A program made the position numbers and the translations under genes. Positions 32,387-38,580 of a DNA stretch of 38,580 bases are shown piece by piece; the first letter of the stretch is position 1, and the number at the start of each line of letters is the position of its first letter. The notes below the pieces were generated by a model. That model saw only the letters and a list, made by a program, of their open reading frames with translations, was not told the origin of the DNA and ran no database searches. The stretch covers positions 1-38,580 of the forward strand of contig DKBS01000027.1 in NCBI GenBank assembly GCA_002451275.1, written 5' to 3'. The stretch comes from Planctomycetaceae bacterium UBA6894 (GTDB lineage: Bacteria > Planctomycetota > Planctomycetia > Gemmatales > Gemmataceae).

Positions 32387-32768
32387 GCGATGACCTGATA
32401 GGTTGAAACGCTATTGGTTGATGGGTTTATCATAACAGGCACCCCAAGATCCCAATCCACGGGTTATCCAACCCATCCAGCCGCGGCTACTTTGCATTCA
32501 GGCAAGCCTGTTACTGGGTAAATCTGGGCAATTATGGGGCTTTCCCTCGGCCTGCCCAAACCACCCAGCTCCATCCCCAAGGCCTTGCCTGAAAATGGTT
32601 AGGCGGAGGTAGGATGGAAAAGGGGCGAAAGGATCCGGGTAAAGGACCCCATGAACGCAATTCAGCCTTGCTGGCCGGGTCCATGCGATGCGAACATCGG
32701 TGATCCGGGCCATTCGCCAGTTGGCGCGCCAAGGGGGTCTGGAAAAAGGCAGCATCAGGAAGGTGCCC
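32387..32768. other. 382-bp intergenic region, divergent promoters and small palindromes
   Basis: No gene is recognised. It holds a minus-strand TATGAT (32429-32434) that could serve the pseudouridine synthase, a short dyad CAGGCAAGCCTG (32499-32510), a plus-strand GGTAGGAT (32608-32615) that could serve the esterase gene, and a 12-bp perfect palindrome TTGGCGCGCCAA (32721-32732) inside the esterase leader. A frame open from 32688 runs into the esterase, but AGGAAGG and a signal peptide at 32769 favour the shorter gene. Confidence 0.35.
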
Positions 32769-33668
32769 ATGTCGGTTTTGCACACGCTGATTATGACCTG
32801 GGTGGTGGCCGTTTCGGGGGACATCCACCAGCCGGGCGACCACCCCCGCACCACCAAGGTGGGTGGTGTTGACCGCAGCTACATCGTGCACATCCCCACG
32901 GGGTATTTGCGGGGCAATCCTACCCCGCTGGTGCTTTGCCTGCATGGCGCCGGCATGACCGGCAAGATGATGCAGAATGTCTCGGGCATGTCCAAAAAGG
33001 CCGATGAGGCGAATTTCATCGTGGTCTTCCCCAGCGGCACCGGTTTCGGCCAGTTGCTCACCTGGAACGCTGGCGGCTTCCAAAAGGGCGTCGGAAGCAA
33101 GGCCGATGATGTCGCTTTCATGAAGCAGATCGTGGATGAGTTGGCGAAGGACTTGTGGATCGACCAAAACCGCATCCATGCCTGCGGGCTCAGCAACGGC
33201 GGCATGATGAGCTACCGCCTGGCCTCGGAACTTTCCGACCGCATCGCCTCCATCGCCATTGTTGCGGGGACAGTGGCTCTGGAAGACTGCAAGCCCAAAC
33301 GACCGGTCCCGGTCCTGCACATCCATGGCACTGCCGACAATATCGTCCCTTTCCAGATGACAGAGAAAAACATGCCCCCCTTCATGAAGGTGAAGACGGT
33401 GCAGGATTCCATCAAGTTGTGGGTGAAACTGAATGGCTGCACCGAGCAGCCCGAGGTGGAGCAGGTTTCCAAACCGGACGACCTCAAGGTGGTCCGCAAG
33501 CGCCACAACAACGGGAAGAATGGTTCCGAGGTGATACTGGTCGAGGTGGAGGAGGGCGGGCACACCTGGCCCGGCATGCCGCCACCGCTGAAGGTGTTTG
33601 GCAAATCGGCCAAGGTTTCGGCCAACGACATGATCTGGGACTTTTTCCAGAAGCACCCGATGAAATGA
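32769..33668 (+). CDS. Secreted alpha/beta hydrolase, PHB-depolymerase/feruloyl-esterase type (LpqC-like)
   Basis: A 299-aa exported esterase. The start ATG 32769 follows AGGAAGG by about 6 bases and gives a signal peptide (hydrophobic to about residue 16). The fold and catalytic triad are readable: CLHGAGMTGK oxyanion strand, nucleophile S142 in GLSNGG, acid D190 in HGTADNIVPF, and H265 in EGGHTWPGM. The family cuts ester bonds in poly-hydroxybutyrate, feruloylated glycans or related polymers; the substrate is not clear. A long, poorly conserved stretch of Lys-rich sequence (about 200-255) lies before the histidine. It converges with the DUF1501 gene, 9 bp apart. Confidence 0.88.
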   Translation: MSVLHTLIMTWVVAVSGDIHQPGDHPRTTKVGGVDRSYIVHIPTGYLRGNPTPLVLCLHGAGMTGKMMQNVSGMSKKADEANFIVVFPSGTGFGQLLTWNAGGFQKGVGSKADDVAFMKQIVDELAKDLWIDQNRIHACGLSNGGMMSYRLASELSDRIASIAIVAGTVALEDCKPKRPVPVLHIHGTADNIVPFQMTEKNMPPFMKVKTVQDSIKLWVKLNGCTEQPEVEQVSKPDDLKVVRKRHNNGKNGSEVILVEVEEGGHTWPGMPPPLKVFGKSAKVSANDMIWDFFQKHPMK

Positions 33669-33677
33669 AGGGGTGGC

Positions 33678-35096
33678 CTACACCCACAATTCCCGGATCG
33701 GTTTGCCGTCTGGTGCGATGGCGGTCGGGCGTCCGGTCAGGTCCGGCACCGTCACGGTGGAACTGTCGATTCCCAGGTGATGGTAGATCGTCGCCAGGAA
33801 ATCGTGCGGTCCCACCTTGCGCTGGGTGACAAACTCCCCCCGTTTGTCGGTGGCGCCGATCACCTGCCCGCCGCGGATGCCCCCGCCGGCGAACAGCATC
33901 GAGCCCGCGTGCTGCCAGTGGTCGCGCCCCGGCTGCACCACGCCGGCCGCGCCGCTGGCCACGCCTCCGCCGCTGCTGGCCACATGCGAGATCTTGGGCG
34001 TGCGCCCGAATTCTCCCGTCACCACCACCATCACGCGTTTGTCCAGGCCGCGCTGGAAAACATCCTCGATCAGGGCGCTCACCGCCTGGTCGAAAAACGG
34101 CGCGCGGTATTTCAGCGCGTCGAACACATGGTGGTTCACCGCGTGGTCGTCCCAGTTGGCCACGCGGCCGCACAGGGGACCGTCCAGGGTGCTGGTCACT
34201 ATCTCCACCCCGGCTTCCACCAGCCTGCGGGCCATCAGCAGTTGCTGGCCCCAGGCGTTCATGCCATACCGTTCGCGCGTTTTCGGGCTCTCCCGTTTCA
34301 GGTCAAAGGCTTCCGCCGCCCGCTTGCTGGTCAGCAGGTTCAGGGCCTGCCCCTGGAACTGGTCCAGTGTGTCCAGAAGGCCGCCGCGGTCCACTGCCCG
34401 GTTGATCGAGTCGAATTGTTTTTGCAGACCCAGTCGCTTGTCCAGCACACTGCGGCGGCCGGGGTCCCCCAGGCCGATATTGGGCACTTGGAAGGTGGGC
34501 GCGCTGGGGTCGCCCAGCACCGAAAAAGGGGCGTAGGTCTCTCCTAGGAATCCAGGACCCGCGATGGTGAAGTTGTCGTAACGCACCACCGGGTTCACAC
34601 CCACGTAATTGGGCATGTCCCGGTGGGGGTCAAACCGAAGGCGGTGGGCCACTGTCATGAAGTCGGGGAGGATCGGTTTCAGTTTGTCGTTCGCGTCCTT
34701 GTCTCCACCCAGCATCTGCAATGAGCCGGAGGGATGCCCCGGGCCGGTGTGCGCCAGCGAGCGGATGATGGCGAATTTGTCTGACAGGGCCGCCTGCAGT
34801 GGCAGCAGTTCGCCCATCTGCATCCCGGGTGTGCGGGTCGCGATGGTCTTGTAGGGGCCCCGGTATTCGGTCGGGGCATCCGGCTTCGGGTCATAGGTTT
34901 CCAGGTGACTGGCCCCGCCCCGCAGCCAAACCAGGATCACGGCGGTGTTGGCAGGGGGCGATTCCGGGTTCCCGGCCTTGAGCCGCATCAAGCCGGGCAA
35001 AGACAGGGAGGCAAACCCGCCCAGACCGGCCCGCAGCAGTTCGCGGCGGTGGGGCAGAGAGGTGCCGTTTGAACGCAAACCTTTGTGCTGTGACAT
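33678..35096 (-). CDS. DUF1501 family protein with twin-arginine signal (second copy)
   Basis: A 472-aa exported protein of the same family as the gene at 18710 but clearly divergent. The Tat-like leader is PHRRELLRAGLGG (15-27). The signature reads VILVWLRGGASHLETYDPKP (about 54-73), and later blocks are 'IIRSLAHTGPGHPSG', 'VVVTGEFGRTPKI' and WQHAGSMLFAGGGIRGGQVIG. The C-terminus, HDFLATIYHHLGIDSSTVTVPDLTGRPTAIA, matches the usual end of the family. No DUF1549/DUF1553 partner is next to it. The region upstream (35097-35271) is shared with the divergent Cys-rich gene. Activity of this family is not established. Confidence 0.92.
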   Translation of the reverse strand: MSQHKGLRSNGTSLPHRRELLRAGLGGFASLSLPGLMRLKAGNPESPPANTAVILVWLRGGASHLETYDPKPDAPTEYRGPYKTIATRTPGMQMGELLPLQAALSDKFAIIRSLAHTGPGHPSGSLQMLGGDKDANDKLKPILPDFMTVAHRLRFDPHRDMPNYVGVNPVVRYDNFTIAGPGFLGETYAPFSVLGDPSAPTFQVPNIGLGDPGRRSVLDKRLGLQKQFDSINRAVDRGGLLDTLDQFQGQALNLLTSKRAAEAFDLKRESPKTRERYGMNAWGQQLLMARRLVEAGVEIVTSTLDGPLCGRVANWDDHAVNHHVFDALKYRAPFFDQAVSALIEDVFQRGLDKRVMVVVTGEFGRTPKISHVASSGGGVASGAAGVVQPGRDHWQHAGSMLFAGGGIRGGQVIGATDKRGEFVTQRKVGPHDFLATIYHHLGIDSSTVTVPDLTGRPTAIAPDGKPIRELWV

Positions 35097-35271
35097 GTTC
35101 CAGCCCGTTGGGCGATTCGGCGGGCAGCCCGGTATGGGCCTAGAGGGTAGGGTGGTTCTACTATAACCTTTGGATGGTCCAGATGCGAACCTCCTGGAAA
35201 TTCCGCCCTTCCCCGGGCGAATGCAGAAAGGGAAGAATCAAGTCACCATTCCTGTCGGGCAAGGAAAATTG

Positions 35272-36063
35272 ATGCTGCCGCATGTGATGCTTTGGAATCT
35301 GTTTGTGCGCCGGGCTATTGCGGAATCCGCAGGCCTGTTGTGGCAGACTCACTCCATGCCGGATTGGTTCAAGCGCAAAATCAGCATGCTGGGAGCCGAC
35401 AACCACCATCGCATGGAGGTGGAGGACGCCTTCACCCTGGTGGTCGAGCGCTACCTCATTCTCGCCTTGAAGGAAAAGGGCCTGCGTTTTGACCGCACCG
35501 AAACCCTCGACGGCATGCCCATCCGCAACATGCGGGTGCAGAGCCATCATTTTGTGGGCCCCTCGGGCGAGGATATTCGCTGCCACAGCCTGGTGACCGA
35601 CCCGCTCACGGTGCACCCCATGGAATGTCTCGTGTCCGCGGTGCTCACTGCCGGGGCGGGTCAGGGGTGCCGCAATTGCCGGTTCACCGCCTCCGGGTGC
35701 AGCTACTGTCTCGACGGGCGTTTGCGCCAGATGCTGGTGGCCACCGGCAAGTTCCAGCCGTTCGACGAGTTCGGGTGGCCGGTGCTGAAGGCGGCTCTGG
35801 GTGAACCCTACGCCGCATGCCTGGAAGATCTGGGGCGGCATGAGTTGTACCGCCTCCGCCTTGAAAAGGCGGATCTGCTGAAGGAATTGCGCAAAGCCCG
35901 TCTGGAGGAGCGCAAAGCTATCAGCGGCAACAAGGAGTGCCCGTGGCGCAAACTCCACCTCCGCACCCAGCGCGAACTGAAGAAGGCGATACAGGCGTTA
36001 GGAAAGCCGGACAAGGGAGAAGAGGATGGCGACTCCTCCCCGGATGAACCGGCCGATTTGTGA
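35272..36063 (+). CDS. Unknown protein with a C4 metal-binding-type motif
   Basis: About 263 aa if started at ATG 35272, where AAGGAA lies 5 bases upstream; an open frame from 35170 and the ATG at 35356 are alternatives. I recognise no family. A helix-rich start leads to MEVEDAFTLVVERYLILALKEK, then a compact cysteine cluster GCRNCRFTASGCSYC (C133, C136, C143, C146), which is spaced for a small zinc ribbon or similar site. C104 and C119 are nearby. The C-terminal 85 residues are highly charged, with Arg/Lys/Glu repeats suggesting coiled coil. No signal or membrane segment is certain (a hydrophobic run at about 7-20 is modest). It is divergent from DUF1501. Confidence 0.6.
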   Translation: MLPHVMLWNLFVRRAIAESAGLLWQTHSMPDWFKRKISMLGADNHHRMEVEDAFTLVVERYLILALKEKGLRFDRTETLDGMPIRNMRVQSHHFVGPSGEDIRCHSLVTDPLTVHPMECLVSAVLTAGAGQGCRNCRFTASGCSYCLDGRLRQMLVATGKFQPFDEFGWPVLKAALGEPYAACLEDLGRHELYRLRLEKADLLKELRKARLEERKAISGNKECPWRKLHLRTQRELKKAIQALGKPDKGEEDGDSSPDEPADL

Positions 36064-36285
36064 TAAGAGGCGGTCAGCCTCCCAGACTTTATGCTCATTG
36101 GCAGTAGCAGTCTTGTTCGGCTCCCTGCACCCAAAGCATCATTTTTTTGCGGAATTCCATGAAATGGTGGATCATCCACTTCCGGTTTTCGGGGTTCGCC
36201 ATTTGGGATGGTGCCAAACACGGTTTTGATGAGTTGGGGCTTGGTGTCGCCGGCGGTCCTTTAGAGGTGGGGAGAGTGGTGGCTG

Positions 36286-37605
36286 ATGAAAATGTGCAAA
36301 CGCCTGCTGGCATTCATTTGTCTGGTGGTCCTTTTGGTTGCTGCCGAGGATAGCGGAAACTGGCCCGCCTGGCGGGGTTCGCGGGATGGCGTCGCCCCGT
36401 CTGAAACCCGTCCTCCCCTGAAGTGGGATGAGAAAACCAACATCCGGTGGAAAATTGAATTGCCGGGGAAGGGCAGTGCCACGCCGGTGGTGTGGGATGG
36501 GCAGGTGTTCGTGCTCACGGCCACACCGACCGACCGCATGGCCAAACCGGAGGAGTTGCCGGCCCGTGATCCGCGGTTTGAAACCAAAACCAGCCCTCCC
36601 CAATCCTTTTATCGATTTGAAGTGCTCGCTTTCGACCGGGAAACCGGCAAGGAGCGTTGGCGTCAATTGGCCAACGAGGCGGTCCCGCATGAAGGCCACC
36701 ACCCCACGCATTCCTACGCCGGCGGTTCACCCGCCACCGATGGACAGCGCCTGTATGTCTCCTTCGGTTCTTTCGGTACCTATGCCTACGACTTGAAGGG
36801 AAACCTGCTGTGGAAGCGCGACTTCGGTCGCCTGCGTACCCGCCTGGGCTGGGGCGAGGCGGTGACTCCCGTGGTGCAAAACGGTGTGGTGGTGCTCAAT
36901 CTGGACCAGGAGACCGGTTCCCGGCTCGTGGCGCTGGATGCGGCCACCGGAGAAACCCGTTGGGAAGTCAAACGCGAGGAAAAGACATCGTGGAACACCC
37001 CGCGGATTGTTGAGCATGAGGGTGTCGCGCAAGTGATTGTGAATGGGACCAACCGCGTACGCGCCTACAACCTCAAGGATGGTGCGTTGCTTTGGGAAGT
37101 GGGGGGCATGACAGTCAACGCGATCCCCTCTCCCCTGGCCCATGAGGGCGTTGCCTATGTGGCCAGCGGTTACCGGGGGGCGGCTTTAGTGGCTGTTCCG
37201 CTGGGGTCCCGGGGTGATCTGGGCGACGATGCTGCCAGGTTGGCTTGGAAATATGGAAAAGGCACTCCCTATGTTCCCTCGCCGTTGCTGGTGAATGGAC
37301 GGCTTTATATGACCAAGGCCAATACGCAGGTCCTGACCGTGCTGGATGCCAAAACCGGCAAGCCCTTGGTGGAGGAGTACCGTTTACCCCGGGTGAAAAG
37401 TTTCTACGCGTCTCCCGCCTCGGCGGCGGGACATGTTTATCTGGTGGACCGCGAAGGGACCACGGTCGTGTTGCGCGAGGGTGACAAGCCCGAAGTGGTT
37501 TCGGTGAACACCCTTCAAGACTCCTTCGACGCCTCCCCCGTTTTCAGCGGTTCCTTGCTGATCCTCCGGGGCGAGAAACACCTCTACGCCATCGGGCAAA
37601 AATGA
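36286..37605 (+). CDS. Secreted PQQ-like beta-propeller protein
   Basis: A 439-aa exported protein. The signal is MKMCKRLLAFICLVVLLVAA (1-20). 'NWPAWRGSRDGVA' is the usual opening of planctomycete PQQ-propeller proteins. Repeated blades have the 'A-x-D-x-x-T-G-x-x-x-W' pattern: AFDRETGKERWRQ, 'YDLKGNLLWKRDF', ALDAATGETRWEVKR, YNLKDGALLWEVGG, LDAKTGKPLVEEYRL. Such seven- or eight-bladed propellers (BamB/quinoprotein type) bind PQQ or act as scaffolds. The catalytic Asp and the disulfide of true quinoprotein dehydrogenases are not evident, so enzyme activity is doubtful. It stands alone, 222 bp after the Cys-rich gene. Confidence 0.9.
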   Translation: MKMCKRLLAFICLVVLLVAAEDSGNWPAWRGSRDGVAPSETRPPLKWDEKTNIRWKIELPGKGSATPVVWDGQVFVLTATPTDRMAKPEELPARDPRFETKTSPPQSFYRFEVLAFDRETGKERWRQLANEAVPHEGHHPTHSYAGGSPATDGQRLYVSFGSFGTYAYDLKGNLLWKRDFGRLRTRLGWGEAVTPVVQNGVVVLNLDQETGSRLVALDAATGETRWEVKREEKTSWNTPRIVEHEGVAQVIVNGTNRVRAYNLKDGALLWEVGGMTVNAIPSPLAHEGVAYVASGYRGAALVAVPLGSRGDLGDDAARLAWKYGKGTPYVPSPLLVNGRLYMTKANTQVLTVLDAKTGKPLVEEYRLPRVKSFYASPASAAGHVYLVDREGTTVVLREGDKPEVVSVNTLQDSFDASPVFSGSLLILRGEKHLYAIGQK

Positions 37606-37653
37606 CTATGGTTTTCATCTGCCGGTCCGTTTCGAGCTGCTCCACCATGCAAG

Positions 37654-37677
37654 TTGTCCAGACTGTGCCGTTACAAT
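37654..37677 (+). promoter_or_regulatory. Candidate promoter for the Gly-rich secreted protein
   Basis: TACAAT (37672-37677) is a good -10 hexamer 52 bases upstream of the start at 37730. TTGTCC lies only 12 bp before it, too close for a normal -35, so the -35 part is unresolved. Confidence 0.3.
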
Positions 37678-37729
37678 GATGTAAGGCATCTCCCTTCGGC
37701 ATGACTCGCCAACCTTGCGGGGTGAACCC

Positions 37730-38455
37730 ATGAAAAACCGGATGCAATTCCTTCTGGCGGGTGGCTTTCTCTGTGCCGCCCTCACCAGTCTGTTGGCCCA
37801 GACCCGGCCCGGCACACCTCCACGCCAGCCTGTTTATCCACCTGGCTACGGCCAGGGTGGGCAAATGGGTGGTGGCCAGTTCGGCAATGGCGGCATGCCG
37901 GGTGGTGGTCAGATGGGCGGTGGGCAGTTTGGCCAGATGGGCCAATTCGGCGGTGGCCAAATGGGCTTTGGGGGAATGTCAGGTTTTGGCGGCCAAATGG
38001 CCGGCCAAAACGGAATGGGCGGCGGGCAGCAGGGCGGTAACGCCTCGGGCGTGAATAATCCCTTCGGTGCCTACATTCCTGGAACCGTTGTCCGCCCCAA
38101 CGGGTCAGGCGGTCCCTACACGGTCATTCCCATTCAGCCCGGGTACATGCTGGGATCCTCCGGGGGCTCTTTCCAGGGTGGGTTTGGCGGTGGCCAAATG
38201 GGCGGCGGCCAATTCGGCCAACTCGGCGGGGTGGGTGGATTGGGTGGTGGCCAAATGGGCGGCGGCCAAAATGGTGGCTATAGCGGCGGCCAGTTCGGGC
38301 AAGGTGGCGGGTTTTCAGGCTCCCCTTTCGGGTTCGGTGGCGGCCAAATAGGGGCCTTCGGTGGCAATCAATGGGGGCAGGGAGGCGTGGGTGCCTTGGG
38401 AGGCGGCTTTGGCGGAAACAAAGGTTTTGGTTTCAATGGCGGTGCTGGGCTCTGA
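37730..38455 (+). CDS. Secreted Gly/Gln/Met-rich repeat protein
   Basis: A 241-aa exported low-complexity protein. ATG 37730, with GGGGTGA about 5 bases upstream, gives a signal peptide (MKNRMQFLLAGGFLCAALTSLLAQ, cleavage near AQT); a frame open from 37715 adds five residues and lacks the ribosome site. From about residue 35 the chain is dominated by Gly with GQMGGGQFG-type units; GGQMGGGQ occurs four times. A non-repetitive patch, NNPFGAYIPGTVVRPNGSGG followed by PYTVIPIQPGYMLGSSGG, separates two repeat blocks. Cysteine is absent after the signal. Such sequences form flexible or fibrous surface material, possibly matrix or adhesin, but I know no family. A strong terminator follows. Confidence 0.75.
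   Translation: MKNRMQFLLAGGFLCAALTSLLAQTRPGTPPRQPVYPPGYGQGGQMGGGQFGNGGMPGGGQMGGGQFGQMGQFGGGQMGFGGMSGFGGQMAGQNGMGGGQQGGNASGVNNPFGAYIPGTVVRPNGSGGPYTVIPIQPGYMLGSSGGSFQGGFGGGQMGGGQFGQLGGVGGLGGGQMGGGQNGGYSGGQFGQGGGFSGSPFGFGGGQIGAFGGNQWGQGGVGALGGGFGGNKGFGFNGGAGL
37854..38440 (+). repeat. Degenerate coding tandem repeat (Gly-Gln-Met units)
   Basis: The DNA repeats GGTGGCCAAATGGGC-like units (about 12-18 bp, imperfect), encoding G-G-G-Q-M-G-G-G-Q blocks. Two arrays (about 37854-38030 and 38178-38440) flank a unique central segment. Copies differ in third-codon positions, so the array is old rather than freshly expanded. Recombination between units could change length. Confidence 0.65.
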
Positions 38456-38500
38456 TCGTCCCCCCATTTCGTGGATCAAACCCTTCAATCTTTCCAAAAA

Positions 38501-38531
38501 CCACCCGCAGGATGGCGGGTGGTTTTTTATT
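38501..38531 (+). terminator. Rho-independent terminator after the Gly-rich gene
   Basis: CCACCCGC (38501-38508) pairs perfectly with GCGGGTGG (38515-38522) around a 6-nt loop, followed by six T (38523-38528) and further AT-rich sequence. It lies 46 bases past the stop codon. Confidence 0.92.
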
Positions 38532-38580
38532 TAGCCATAAGTGATTGTAGATATTTAATTTAAATTACACATCACTAGTT

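Noticed and set aside
32688..32768. Longer start for the esterase gene
   Set aside because: AGGAAGG with correct spacing and a signal peptide place the start at 32769.

Overview
The window looks like chromosomal DNA from a planctomycete (PVC group), probably of the Gemmata/Isosphaera type; the family-level placement is a guess. The best evidence is gene content. There is a DUF1549/DUF1553 'planctomycete cytochrome' gene (887 aa) followed by a DUF1501 gene with a twin-arginine leader, a second DUF1501 gene, a Tat-type Gfo/Idh/MocA oxidoreductase, a DUF1080 protein, PQQ-type beta-propeller and HEAT-repeat proteins with secretion or anchor signals, and a copper-less cupredoxin-like protein. The DNA is GC-rich and gene-dense, many starts lack a clear Shine-Dalgarno, and adjacent genes often overlap by 4 bp (ATGA or GTGA). 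I see no phage, insertion sequence, CRISPR array or integrase. Most of the window is core or lineage-typical chromosome.

Layout. 1-5 kb: a secreted C-terminal-haem cytochrome (c'-like); a minus-strand pair of a lysine-methyltransferase-like enzyme and a tail-anchored zinc ribbon; a plus-strand pair of a cupredoxin-like protein and a DUF202 membrane protein; then a GT39/ArnT-like glycosyltransferase on minus. 5-12 kb: an anchored HEAT-repeat protein, then the minus-strand information-processing operon dnaG-rpoD-zinc-ribbon coiled-coil protein (CT398-like). 12-16 kb: a secreted thioredoxin-fold protein with Ca-binding-type loops but no CxxC, then nadC-birA (cofactor metabolism, 4-bp overlap). 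16-19 kb: a small unknown gene, tRNA-Leu(UAA), an Rrf2 regulator with a palindromic operator on its own promoter, and a secreted unknown. 19-26.5 kb: the DUF1553-DUF1501 operon, the Gfo/Idh oxidoreductase, a SAM methyltransferase, and a coupled cassette of DUF1080, GIY-YIG and an 83-aa unknown. 26.5-32.4 kb: panB-DUF3754-aminotransferase operon, msrA, adenine deaminase, RluA-type pseudouridine synthase. 32.7-38.5 kb: a PHB-depolymerase/feruloyl-esterase-like secreted hydrolase, a second DUF1501, a Cys-rich unknown, a PQQ-propeller protein and a Gly/Gln/Met-repeat secreted protein.

How they work together. Three groups give a readable story: transcription/replication initiation (dnaG, rpoD and the CT398-like protein); cofactor supply (nadC, birA, panB); and an extracytoplasmic carbohydrate/redox layer typical of planctomycetes (DUF1553/DUF1501, Gfo/Idh, DUF1080, PQQ propeller, esterase). 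No striking new defence or mobile system is visible. The most interesting items are degenerate or unusual versions of known folds (thioredoxin without CxxC, cupredoxin without copper ligands), the sigma-factor-linked zinc-ribbon coiled-coil protein, the DUF1080/GIY-YIG/unknown coupled cassette, the Rrf2 palindrome, and a recurring TAG(A/G)AT promoter-like motif.
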